Assembly (NCBI RefSeq): GCF_024207115.1
Contig: NZ_CP100128.1
Span: forward strand, 2,604,001 to 2,668,000
DNA from: Chromobacterium sp. IIBBL 290-4
Lineage (GTDB): Bacteria; Pseudomonadota; Gammaproteobacteria; Burkholderiales; Chromobacteriaceae
Direction: 5' to 3'
Length of the DNA stretch: 64,000 bases
The position numbers were made by a program, and so were the translations under genes. Below are positions 18,359 to 31,944 of this stretch, piece after piece (positions within the stretch are counted from its first letter, which is position 1; the number at the start of each line of letters is the position of its first letter). Below the pieces are notes generated by a model that saw only the letters and a program-made list of their open reading frames with translations, was not told where the DNA came from and searched no databases.

Positions 18359-19104
18359 AGCGGAAAATCGCCAAGTGGAGTCTGATCGGCCTGGCCGCCT
18401 TGGCCGGCCTGGTATCGGCGCTGCCCGCCAACTGGCTGTCGGTCCCGGTGTCGCGCGTCAGCGGCGGGCATTGGGATGTCAGCCAGGCCAAGGGCACGCT
18501 GTGGGATGGCGGCGCGCAGCTGGTTTACTTGGGCGCGGGCGGCGAGGTGCAGGCCATGAGCCCCATCGCCTGGCAATGGCAGCCCAAGGCGCTGATGTCC
18601 GGCCTGCTGGTATGGCATCTGGACAGCGCCGGCCAGCCGGGCATGCTGCAGCTGGGCTGGGGCAAGCAGGAAGTGAGGGGCCTGGCCTTGTCGCTGCCGA
18701 TGGCGGCCTTGGCCAATCTGTCCAAGACCTGGCAGGCGGCCAGACTGGGCGGCGAAGTGCAGGTCAATGTGCCGCAGCTGGCTCGCCAGGGGAAGGCGCT
18801 CAGCGGCAATGTGCAGCTGGCATGGCGCGGCGCGGCGTCGCCCCTGACTACGGCCTTGCCCTTCGGCAGTTATCAGCTGGACATCGCCGGCACGCCGCAG
18901 GGCGCCAGCCTGACGCTGTCCACGCTGGAAGGGCCGCTGATGCTGAACGGCCAGGGCAGCGTGTCGCCGCAGGGCGTGTTCCAGATGGCGGGGAGCGGCG
19001 AGAGCCCGCCGGACAAGTACGACGCGCTCAAGCCCTTGATGCTGATGCTGGGCCAGCCCTCCGGCCCGACCGGCATCAACTGGCAGATCAAACCGGGGAT
19101 GTGA
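18355..19104 (+). CDS. gspN: Type II secretion system protein GspN
   Basis: The 249-residue protein has an N-terminal membrane anchor (WSLIGLAALAGLVSALPA) followed by a beta-rich periplasmic region with VSGGHWDVSQAKGTLWDGGAQLVYLG, a segment typical of GspN. GspN is an accessory, often dispensable component found at the end of gsp operons in several betaproteobacteria and Xanthomonas. It completes the C-to-N run. No gspO follows, and the carA promoter starts about 30 bases after the stop. Confidence 0.85.
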   Translation: MKRKIAKWSLIGLAALAGLVSALPANWLSVPVSRVSGGHWDVSQAKGTLWDGGAQLVYLGAGGEVQAMSPIAWQWQPKALMSGLLVWHLDSAGQPGMLQLGWGKQEVRGLALSLPMAALANLSKTWQAARLGGEVQVNVPQLARQGKALSGNVQLAWRGAASPLTTALPFGSYQLDIAGTPQGASLTLSTLEGPLMLNGQGSVSPQGVFQMAGSGESPPDKYDALKPLMLMLGQPSGPTGINWQIKPGM

Positions 19105-19134
19105 CGATTTTTTTGCGAAATCATCATTCGCTTA

Positions 19135-19163
19135 TTGTGCAAACGCAAAACGCGCGGTATTAT
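19135..19163 (+). promoter_or_regulatory. Sigma-70 promoter of carA
   Basis: The -35 element TTGTGC (19135-19140) and -10 element TATTAT (19158-19163) are separated by exactly 17 bases. Transcription would begin near 19170 and give an untranslated leader of about 138 bases before the carA GTG. Confidence 0.65.
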
Positions 19164-19178
19164 TGAAAGGTTTAACCA

Positions 19179-19209
19179 AACGGGACAGGCGAGAGCGCCG
19201 CGTCCCGTT
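19179..19209 (+). promoter_or_regulatory. Strong leader hairpin upstream of carA
   Basis: AACGGGAC at 19179 pairs with GTCCCGTT ending at 19209, with an inner GGCG/CGCC stem and AGAG loop. It is inside the predicted carA leader and has no T run, so it is not itself a terminator. Confidence 0.6.
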
Positions 19210-19248
19210 ATTCACATCAGAATTTCAAAAAAACCACAGCGCGCAAAC

Positions 19249-19270
19249 AAACCGGCACCCGCCGGTTTTT
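19249..19270 (+). terminator. Intrinsic terminator in the carA leader (candidate attenuator)
   Basis: AAACCGGC/GCCGGTTT with a four-base loop and a T run ends only 37 bases before the carA start codon. No room remains for another promoter downstream, so carA transcripts must pass through it. Confidence 0.7.
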
Positions 19271-19307
19271 GTCTAAGCGCCGCGGCAAACGCAACAGGAG
19301 CCAGCCA

Positions 19308-20435
<1,128 letters not shown>

Positions 20436-20452
20436 CTTGGAGTAAGCAGCAC

Positions 20453-21106
20453 ATGTTTGGCATTACCGACCTGACCACCTATTTGATAGGCACCTTGATC
20501 GTCATCCTGCTGCCCGGCCCGAACATGATGTTCGTGCTGTCGGTGGCGGCGCAGCGCGGGCCGCGCGCCGGCTTCGCCGCCGCCGCCGGCGTGCTGAGCG
20601 GCGATTTCACGCTGATGACGCTGGCCGCGCTGGGCGCGGCTGGCCTGTTGCAGGCCAATCCGGCGTTGTTTTCCGTGATCAAGTACATCGGCGGCGCGTA
20701 TCTGGGCTGGCTGGGCTTCAATATGGTGAAGGGGGCCTTGATGGCTTGGGCGCGCGCGCGCCGCGGCGAAGAGGGCAAGGCGGCGCCGTCGGCGCTGTCC
20801 AGCGGCCACCCGTACGGCAAGGCGCTGTTCATCAGCTTGATGAACCCGAAGGCGATTTTATTCTTCGTGTCCTTTTTCGTGCAGTTCGTCGATCCGGCCT
20901 ATCCGCATCCTGGCCTGACCTTCGCCGCGCTGGGCGCCATCGTGCAGTGCTGCAGCCTGAGTTATATGACGCTGCTGATCCTGGCCGGCAACCGCATGGC
21001 CGACGCCTTCCGCCGCCGCCGCAAGCTGTCGGCGGCGCTGGGCGGCTCGGTGGGCGCGGTGTTCGTCGGCTTCGGCGCCAAATTGGCGGCCGCCGGGCTG
21101 GGCTAA
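20453..21106 (+). CDS. LysE/RhtB-family amino acid exporter, LeuE-like
   Basis: The 217-residue membrane protein has about six hydrophobic segments. It starts with the LysE family signature: LIVILLPGPNMMFVLSVA, then RGPRAGFAAAAGVLSGD and FISLMNPKAILFFVSFFVQFV. These transporters export amino acids or homoserine-like compounds; the IGGAYLGWLGF segment and overall length resemble the leucine exporter LeuE. The substrate is not determinable here. It sits in the same direction between carA and carB, 17 bases after carA, so it is probably co-transcribed. A GC-rich inverted repeat without T run lies between it and carB. Confidence 0.82.
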   Translation: MFGITDLTTYLIGTLIVILLPGPNMMFVLSVAAQRGPRAGFAAAAGVLSGDFTLMTLAALGAAGLLQANPALFSVIKYIGGAYLGWLGFNMVKGALMAWARARRGEEGKAAPSALSSGHPYGKALFISLMNPKAILFFVSFFVQFVDPAYPHPGLTFAALGAIVQCCSLSYMTLLILAGNRMADAFRRRRKLSAALGGSVGAVFVGFGAKLAAAGLG

Positions 21107-21178
21107 GCAAACCATGCCGGCCGCGCGAGGGGGTCGCGCGGCCGAACAGAATCGAATTACTGAAATAGAGTCAAAATC

Positions 21179-24388
<3,210 letters not shown>

Positions 24389-24411
24389 GCGGAGCCGCCG
24401 CCGGTAGGCTT

Positions 24412-24439
24412 TGATGCGGAGCCGATTTCTCGGTACAAT
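24412..24439 (+). promoter_or_regulatory. Promoter of greA
   Basis: TTGATG (24412-24417) and TACAAT (24434-24439) are 16 bases apart. The leader that follows contains a ten-pair hairpin (arm AAGCCGCCGT, 24461-24485) with only a weak T tract, so it may act as a stability or attenuation element. Confidence 0.5.
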
Positions 24440-24531
24440 TCCGCTCAAACCCGCTTGCCCAAGCCGCCGTCCCGTACGGCGGCTTGTGCTTTTGTTGAGG
24501 GGCGGACCAACCGCCTGTGGAGAATACTGTA

Positions 24532-25008
24532 ATGACCAAAGTCCCGTTGACTGTACGCGGCGCCGAACTTCTGAAAGAAGAATTGCAACGCCTGAAGAGC
24601 GTGGAGCGTCCGTCGGTGATCGAGGCGATCGCCGAAGCCCGCTCCCATGGCGACCTGTCGGAAAACGCCGAATACGACGCCGCCAAGGAGCGCCAGGCGT
24701 TTGTCGAAGGCCGCATCGCCGAGCTGGAAGGCAAGCTGTCCAACGCCGTGATCATCAACCCTATCGAGCTGAACGCCGATGGCCGCGTGGTGTTCGGCGC
24801 CACCGTCGAGCTGATGGATCTGGAGACGGAAGACAATGTCACCTACCAGATCGTCGGCGATGACGAAGCCGACATCAAGGACGCCAAGGTATCGGTGAAC
24901 TCGCCGATCGCCCGCGCCCTAATTGGCAAGGAAGCCGGCGACGTGGCCGAAGTAGTGGCCCCGGGCGGCATCCGCGAGTACGAAGTGCTCGACGTCAAAT
25001 ACGTTTGA
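24532..25008 (+). CDS. greA: Transcription elongation factor GreA
   Basis: The 158-residue factor has the N-terminal coiled coil (residues about 1-75) with the conserved tip acidic residues in [25 protein letters not shown], and a C-terminal FKBP-like domain ending [10 protein letters not shown]. GreA enters the RNA polymerase secondary channel and stimulates cleavage of backtracked transcripts. The ATG at 24532 gives the usual [14 protein letters not shown] start. Position after carB is conserved in related bacteria. Confidence 0.96.
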   Translation: MTKVPLTVRGAELLKEELQRLKSVERPSVIEAIAEARSHGDLSENAEYDAAKERQAFVEGRIAELEGKLSNAVIINPIELNADGRVVFGATVELMDLETEDNVTYQIVGDDEADIKDAKVSVNSPIARALIGKEAGDVAEVVAPGGIREYEVLDVKYV

Positions 25009-25080
25009 CCAAAACCGGACCGCGCGCGATGCCAAACATCGCGCGTTTTTCATGGGTGGCGTCTGTTGCTGGGGGGAGAG

Positions 25081-25509
25081 ATGGACGGCTTGCGTGCTAT
25101 TGCCAAGACCTTCTGGATTGGCGGTTTATGGGTGATCGGCCTGATCGTGGCGCCGGTGCTGTTCAAAACGCTGGACTCGGTGACCGCCGGCATGGTGGCG
25201 GGACGCTTGTTCGCCGTCATCGCCTGGGTGGGCCTGGTGTGCGGCGTCTACCTCTTGGTGGATCTGGTATGGCGCCATGGCGTGTCCGGGCTGAAGCTGG
25301 GCGGCTTCTGGCTCATCGTCGGCATGCTGGCCTGCATCCTGATCAACCAGTTCGGCGTCGCGCCCATCATCGTCACGCTGAAGCAGCAGATGAACCATGC
25401 GGCCGAGGGCTTGTTCGGCGGCGGCTTCGCCACCTGGCACGCCATCTCCAGCCTGATCTATCTGGTGCAAAGCTTGTTTGGCCTGGCCTTCATACTGCGC
25501 AACGAATGA
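25081..25509 (+). CDS. DUF4149 integral membrane protein
   Basis: This 142-residue protein has four predicted membrane helices, at about residues 12-30, 45-65, 75-95 and 118-138. It matches the DUF4149 family by position after greA and by segments such as FWIGGLWVIGLIVAPVLF and GGGFATWHAISSLIYL. The family has no assigned biochemical function. The ATG at 25081 follows a GGGGGGAGAG purine stretch. The last codons and stop fall within one copy of a short repeated sequence. Confidence 0.75.
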   Translation: MDGLRAIAKTFWIGGLWVIGLIVAPVLFKTLDSVTAGMVAGRLFAVIAWVGLVCGVYLLVDLVWRHGVSGLKLGGFWLIVGMLACILINQFGVAPIIVTLKQQMNHAAEGLFGGGFATWHAISSLIYLVQSLFGLAFILRNE

Positions 25510-25560
25510 TCCATTTGGATGTCCGTCGTATTCGGCGAGATGATCCGCCGTTTGGATGTC
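25506..25560. repeat. Short imperfect direct repeat in the greA-yhbY intergenic region
   Basis: ATGATCC followed by TTTGGATGTC occurs twice, at 25506-25523 and 25540-25560, the second copy with a three-base insertion. Its role is unknown. Downstream, at 25683-25714, GTAGGGCGA and GTAGGGGCGA form a small repeat resembling dispersed intergenic palindromes of proteobacteria. Confidence 0.4.
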
Positions 25561-25651
25561 ATCGCTTCGCCTTGTGTTGCGCGGCATTGGCGGAACGCCC
25601 GGCGAGCAGGGCTTCCGCCCTGCATGAAGCATGATGCAGCGAAGGCAGGCA

Positions 25652-25681
25652 TAAAAAAACGGCGGCTAAAGCCACCGTTTT
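25652..25681 (-). terminator. Intrinsic terminator for yhbY
   Basis: Read on the minus strand, AACGGTGGC pairs with GCCGCCGTT (one mismatch) around a TTTA loop, followed by seven T residues. On the plus strand it is a weaker terminator for the DUF4149 gene. Confidence 0.7.
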
Positions 25682-25747
25682 CGTAGGGCGAATGCCCCGT
25701 AGGGGCGATCCGCCAGTATGAGTTTGCCGGGCTTTCGCCCCACATGC

Positions 25748-26068
25748 TTAGCCCTTCAGGGCCTGCTTGTTCTTCGGCAGCGCGATGCGCTCCTTGTCGC
25801 TGGGGCGCCACAGCACCAGCAGCTTGCCGATGTGTTGCACCGGCGCGCAGTCCAGCTGGTCGCAGATCTGCTCGAACATGGCGACGCGGGCTTCGCGGTC
25901 GTCGCCCAGCACGCGGACCTTGATCAGTTCATGGGCGTCCAGGCTGATGGCGATTTCGCGGACGACGGACTCGGTCAGGCCATTATTGCCTATCATCACC
26001 ACCGGGTCGATGCCGTGGGCCAGGCCTTGCAGATACTTGCGCTGGAACGGCTTGAGTTCAATTTTCAT
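25748..26068 (-). CDS. yhbY: Ribosome assembly RNA-binding protein YhbY (CRM domain)
   Basis: The 106-residue protein is a single CRM domain. Its landmarks are KPFQRKYLQGLAHGIDPVVMIGNNGLTESVV, which contains the GxxG-like RNA-binding loop GNNG, and the helix ISLDAHELIKVRV. YhbY associates with pre-50S ribosomal particles. The ATG at 26068 gives the normal MKIELKPFQRK start; a longer frame upstream has no similarity. It diverges from rlmE, the same arrangement as in E. coli, across 157 bases. Confidence 0.92.
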   Translation of the reverse strand: MKIELKPFQRKYLQGLAHGIDPVVMIGNNGLTESVVREIAISLDAHELIKVRVLGDDREARVAMFEQICDQLDCAPVQHIGKLLVLWRPSDKERIALPKNKQALKG

Positions 26069-26225
26069 GGAAAGACGGATTTCAAAGCAAAACCCGATTC
26101 TACTAGAATTTCCCCCCAGGCCCAAAGTTTGGTCCCGAATTAACCGAAAAACAACAGGATAGCGCCATGCGAGGCGGATGGATCGGCTATCCTGAGCATT
26201 AAGAAGACAGAAAGCGCGCCCACCG

Positions 26226-26843
26226 ATGGCAAGAAGCAAGAGCAGCAACAGCTGGTTGCAGGAACACGTCAACGATCAATACGTGCAGATGGCGCAGAAA
26301 GACGGCTACCGCGCCCGCGCCGCCTACAAATTGCTGGAAATCAACGACAAGGACAAGCTGATCCGTCCCGGCACCGTGCTGGCTGACCTGGGCTCCACGC
26401 CCGGCAGCTGGTCGCAGGTGGCCTCGCGCATCGTCGGCGACGCCGGCAAGGTGTTCGCGCTGGACATTTTGCCTATGGACCCGGTTCCGGGTGTGGATTT
26501 CATCCAGGGCGACTTCCGCGAGGAAAGTGTCTTGCGCGAGTTCGAACAATTGCTGGGCGGCCGTCCGCTGGACCTTGTAATTTCCGATATGGCGCCCAAT
26601 ATGTCGGGTATGAGCGCCATCGATCAGGCCAGAAGTTTCCTGCTGTGCGAACTGGCTCTGGATTTTGCGCGCGATCATTTGAAACCTGGAGGCCACTTTC
26701 TCGTCAAAGTATTTCAGGGAAGCGATTTTCAGGATTATCTCAAGGCCATGCGCGAGCTGTTCTCCGAGGTAGTCACCCGCAAGCCTAAGGCGTCGCGCGA
26801 CCGTTCCAGCGAAATATATTTGCTGGGCAAGGGTCGCCGCTGA
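26226..26843 (+). CDS. rlmE: 23S rRNA 2'-O-methyltransferase RlmE (FtsJ)
   Basis: The 205-residue enzyme methylates the ribose of U2552 in 23S rRNA late in 50S assembly. The catalytic K-D-K-E set can be placed in [27 protein letters not shown] and SSEIYLLGK. The S-adenosylmethionine loop reads [11 protein letters not shown], whereas most family members have DLGAAPGGWSQ; the changed residues are conservative. It is followed by ftsH, the conserved neighbour. Confidence 0.95.
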   Translation: MARSKSSNSWLQEHVNDQYVQMAQKDGYRARAAYKLLEINDKDKLIRPGTVLADLGSTPGSWSQVASRIVGDAGKVFALDILPMDPVPGVDFIQGDFREESVLREFEQLLGGRPLDLVISDMAPNMSGMSAIDQARSFLLCELALDFARDHLKPGGHFLVKVFQGSDFQDYLKAMRELFSEVVTRKPKASRDRSSEIYLLGKGRR

Positions 26844-26923
26844 CATAAACGGGCGCGCGGCGTACAATCGAAGCCGTTTAAACAAGCAACCAAAAAGTCA
26901 GGGCACAGAGGAGTCCGCCACTC

Positions 26924-28861
<1,938 letters not shown>

Positions 28862-28879
28862 TCCGTTTCAAATCCACAG

Positions 28880-28913
28880 CCGGGCAAGCCTTTCAGGGTT
28901 TGCCCGGTTTTTT
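28880..28913 (+). terminator. Intrinsic terminator after ftsH
   Basis: CCGGGCAA/TTGCCCGG is followed by six T residues. It isolates ftsH from the genes downstream. Confidence 0.88.
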
Positions 28914-28927
28914 CATACTCGCCATCC

Positions 28928-29535
28928 ATGCCAGCTGCTTCCCCTGCCTGCGCCGTCTTGCTCTATCCAGGCTGCGTCTTCTTTGAAATCGCCTTGCTGC
29001 CGAGGAACTGGCCCGGCATGGGCCGGTCTGTTATCTGACGCCCGACGGCGGCCCGCACCGGGCGTCGAATGGCGCGCGCCTGCAGGCTGACGGCGCGTTC
29101 CCCGAATTGGAGCGACGCGCATGGCGGGCGGTGCTGGTGCCGGGCGGCGATCCTGGCTCCATCATTCCAGACGGCCTGGCCACGGCAGGCTTGAATGCCG
29201 CCCATGCGCAGGGCGCCTTGATCGCGTCTATCTGCGGCGGCAATCTGGTGCTGGCGGCCGCGGGTTTGCTGAAGGACAGGCGGGCGACTCACAATTACAC
29301 CGCGGACTATGCGGGGCCGGAGACAGCGGCCTTCACCGAGCCATACTGGCGCGGGGTGGACTATCGCCATTGCGATGTGGCGCGGGATGAAAATCTCATC
29401 ACTGCGATGCCATGGGCTTACGTGGAATGGACGGCGACGGTTCTGGCGGCATTAGGGCTGATGAATGCGGCCGATCGACAGGCATTTATGCGCCGCCATG
29501 GTCCGCGGCTGGGCCCAGAAAGAGAATCAATATGA
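28928..29535 (+). pseudogene. DJ-1/PfpI-family protein broken by a frameshift
   Basis: From an ATG at 28928 the first frame encodes a DJ-1 N-terminus (CAVLLYPGCVFFEIAL) and runs into a stop at about 29038. A shift of one base near 28994-28998 moves into the frame that continues as AEELARHGPVCYLTPDGGPH and on to the stop at 29535. That second part includes the nucleophile elbow ASICGGNLVLAA with its cysteine. Joined, the pieces give a complete family member of about 200 residues. The simplest explanation is one missing base after the TTG codon. There is no clear ribosome site and the ftsH terminator ends just 15 bases upstream, which fits decay, but a sequencing error is not excluded. Confidence 0.75.
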
Positions 29536-30368
29536 AAACCTTGCTGTGCGGGCGCTATAAGCTCGATTTGTCCCGCCCCCTGGTGATGGGCATCCTCAAT
29601 GTCACGCCGGACTCGTTTTCCGATGGCGGGCGCTTCAACCGCGCCGACGATGCTTTGGCGAGAGCCGAGGCGATGTTGGCCGAGGGCGCGGACATCCTGG
29701 ACATCGGAGGCGAATCGACCCGCCCCGGCGCGCCCTTTGTCAGCCCGGAACAGGAAATGGACCGGGTTTTGCCTGTGCTGGAGGCATTGCGCGGCATCGG
29801 CGCGCCGCTGTCTTTGGATACCCGCCGCGCCAGCGTGATGCGCGAGGCGGCGCGCTTGGGCGCGGTGGATCTGATCAATGATGTGTCGGCGCTGGAAGAC
29901 GAGGGCGCTTTGGCGGTGGCGGCGCAAAGCCAGGCCGCCATTTGCCTGATGCACAAGCAAGGCAATCCAGACACCATGCAGGACAAACCGGCCTATGGCG
30001 ACGTGGTGGCAGAGGTGGCGGAGTATTTGAAACGGCGCGTGCAGCTATGCCTGGATGCTGGCATCGTCCGCGAAAGGCTGCTGGTCGACCCCGGCTTCGG
30101 TTTCGGCAAAACGCTGGAGCACAATCTGGCGCTGCTAAAGCGTCTGGATGAAGTGGAGCGCATCGCCGGCGTGCCGCAACTGGTGGGCTTGTCGCGCAAG
30201 TCCATGCTGGGCGCGATTACCGGCGAGGAGACGCCTGCCGAGCGGCTGGGCGCCAGCGTGGCGGCGGCGCTGGAGTCGGCGCGGCGCGGCGCGGCGGTGA
30301 TACGCGTTCACGATGTCAAGGCGACCAGGCAGGCGTTTCAGCTCTGGCAAGCTTTGCGAGAATCTTGA
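29532..30368 (+). CDS. folP: Dihydropteroate synthase
   Basis: The 278-residue TIM-barrel enzyme joins p-aminobenzoate to dihydropterin pyrophosphate in folate synthesis and is the sulfonamide target. Signatures are MGILNVTPDSFSDGGRF, DIGGESTRPGAPFV, LINDVSAL, LVDPGFGFGKTLEHNLALL and GLSRKSMLGAITG. The ATG at 29532 overlaps the stop of the frameshifted DJ-1 gene (ATGA), so its translation may once have been coupled to that gene. The purine-rich AGAAAGAGAA upstream is a weak ribosome site. Confidence 0.95.
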   Translation: MKTLLCGRYKLDLSRPLVMGILNVTPDSFSDGGRFNRADDALARAEAMLAEGADILDIGGESTRPGAPFVSPEQEMDRVLPVLEALRGIGAPLSLDTRRASVMREAARLGAVDLINDVSALEDEGALAVAAQSQAAICLMHKQGNPDTMQDKPAYGDVVAEVAEYLKRRVQLCLDAGIVRERLLVDPGFGFGKTLEHNLALLKRLDEVERIAGVPQLVGLSRKSMLGAITGEETPAERLGASVAAALESARRGAAVIRVHDVKATRQAFQLWQALRES

Positions 30369-30463
30369 TTTGAAACTGGTTTTTCCCCTGGCAGTAATGG
30401 CAAAATAGCGCCGATTATTTGAGTCGGCGAGCCTGCCGGCAATCAACGCAGAAGAGAAAAGCG

Positions 30464-31798
30464 ATGGGTCGTAAATATTTTGGCACCGATGGCGTACGCG
30501 GCGAAGTCGGCAAGTTTCCGATTAATCCCGAGTTTGTCATGAAATTGGGTTATGCAGCGGGGCGCGTGTTGGTCAGTCATGACAAGGGCCACCGTCCGAC
30601 AGTTTTGATCGGCAAGGACACCCGGATTTCCGGCTATATGCTGGAGGCGGCGCTGCAGGCGGGTTTTACCGCCGCCGGCGTCAATGTGTTGCTGACCGGC
30701 CCCTTGCCGACGCCCGGCATCGCCTATCTGACCCGCGCCTTGCGTTTGGAAGCCGGCGTAGTGATCTCCGCCTCGCATAACCCTTTCCAGGATAACGGCA
30801 TCAAGTTCTTCGCCGAGGGCGGCAAGAAGCTGGACGACGCCTTGGAGCTGGAAATCGAAGCGATGCTGGATCAGCCCATGGAAACCAATCCTTCGCTGGA
30901 GCTGGGCCGCGCCCGCCGCATCGAAGGCGCCGCCGAGCGTTACATCGAGTTCTGCAAGAGCACCTTCCCCAATGAACTCAGCCTCAAGGGGCTGAAGGTG
31001 GTGGTGGACTGCGCCAACGGCGCCACCTATCACATCGCTCCCAAGGTGTTCCACGAGCTGGGCGCGGAGGTGATTCAGATCGGTTGCCAGCCGAATGGCT
31101 ACAACATCAACGACAAGGTCGGCGCGACTTACCCCAAAACGCTGCAATTGGCGGTGTTGGAGCACCAGGCCGATTTCGGCGTCTCGCTGGATGGCGATGG
31201 CGACCGGCTGATCATGGTGGACGCGGCTGGGCGCATCTATGACGGCGATCAGCTGATCTACGTGATCGCCAAGGCGCGCGCGGCTTGCGGCGAGCTGAAG
31301 GGCGGCGTGGTCGGCACGGTGATGACCAATATGGCGATGGAGCTGGCGCTCAAGCAGCAAGGCGTGCCGTTCGGCCGCGCCAAGGTGGGCGACCGCTACG
31401 TGCTGGAGATGCTGCATGCCGACGGCTGGCAAGTCGGCGGCGAAGCCTCCGGCCATATCTTGTGCCTGGACAAGCACAGCACCGGCGACGGCATCATTTC
31501 CAGCCTGCAGGTGCTGGCGGCGATTCGCCAACTGGGCAGGACCCTGGCGGAAATCTGCGCCGATTGGCAGCCCTTCCCGCAGACGCTGATCAATGTGCGC
31601 CACAATGGCTGCGATTGGAAAAACGCTTCCGCTGCGCCCCTGGCCGAGGCCGAGGCCGCGCTGAATGGCCGCGGCCGCGTAGTGTTGCGCCCGTCCGGCA
31701 CCGAGCCGGTGGTGCGGGTGATGGTGGAAGCCGACGACAAAGCGCTGGCCGACTCTTGGGCGCAGGCTATCGCCAAGGCGATTGAAAAAGTGGCATAG
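30464..31798 (+). CDS. glmM: Phosphoglucosamine mutase
   Basis: The 444-residue enzyme interconverts glucosamine-6-phosphate and glucosamine-1-phosphate for peptidoglycan and lipopolysaccharide precursors. The N-terminus [10 protein letters not shown], the phosphoserine loop [17 protein letters not shown], the metal loop DGDGDRL and the C-terminal phosphate-binding [14 protein letters not shown] are all intact. The ATG at 30464 is the family start. It forms the conserved folP-glmM pair and ends with a strong terminator. Confidence 0.96.
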   Translation: MGRKYFGTDGVRGEVGKFPINPEFVMKLGYAAGRVLVSHDKGHRPTVLIGKDTRISGYMLEAALQAGFTAAGVNVLLTGPLPTPGIAYLTRALRLEAGVVISASHNPFQDNGIKFFAEGGKKLDDALELEIEAMLDQPMETNPSLELGRARRIEGAAERYIEFCKSTFPNELSLKGLKVVVDCANGATYHIAPKVFHELGAEVIQIGCQPNGYNINDKVGATYPKTLQLAVLEHQADFGVSLDGDGDRLIMVDAAGRIYDGDQLIYVIAKARAACGELKGGVVGTVMTNMAMELALKQQGVPFGRAKVGDRYVLEMLHADGWQVGGEASGHILCLDKHSTGDGIISSLQVLAAIRQLGRTLAEICADWQPFPQTLINVRHNGCDWKNASAAPLAEAEAALNGRGRVVLRPSGTEPVVRVMVEADDKALADSWAQAIAKAIEKVA

Positions 31799-31820
31799 CA
31801 TCGTCATATCTTGCATGTTG

Positions 31821-31852
31821 AAAAATGCCAGGCGCAAGCCTGGCATTTTTTT
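31821..31852 (+). terminator. Intrinsic terminator after glmM
   Basis: AAAAATGCCAGGC pairs with GCCTGGCATTTTT around a GCAA tetraloop, followed by further T residues. Confidence 0.9.
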
Positions 31853-31884
31853 GTAAATATGCTGTTAAATTAGCCATTTAAAAC

Positions 31885-31912
31885 TTGTTTGTCATGTCGC
31901 GATGGATAGAAT
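31885..31912 (+). promoter_or_regulatory. Candidate promoter of the nuclease gene
   Basis: TTGTTT (31885-31890) and TAGAAT (31907-31912) are 16 bases apart, about 33 bases before the ATG. Confidence 0.4.
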
Positions 31913-31944
31913 TGCCGCTCCTTCGTTCCGGATGACAAACAATA

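Noticed and set aside
21119..21145. GC-rich inverted repeat between the LysE-type gene and carB
   Set aside because: GGCCGCGCGA and TCGCGCGGCC form a strong stem, but no T run follows, so I do not call it a terminator.
25458..25811. 117-codon minus-strand frame in the DUF4149-yhbY gap
   Set aside because: It overlaps the start of the terminator, the repeats and the 3' end of yhbY, and has no ribosome site or family pattern.
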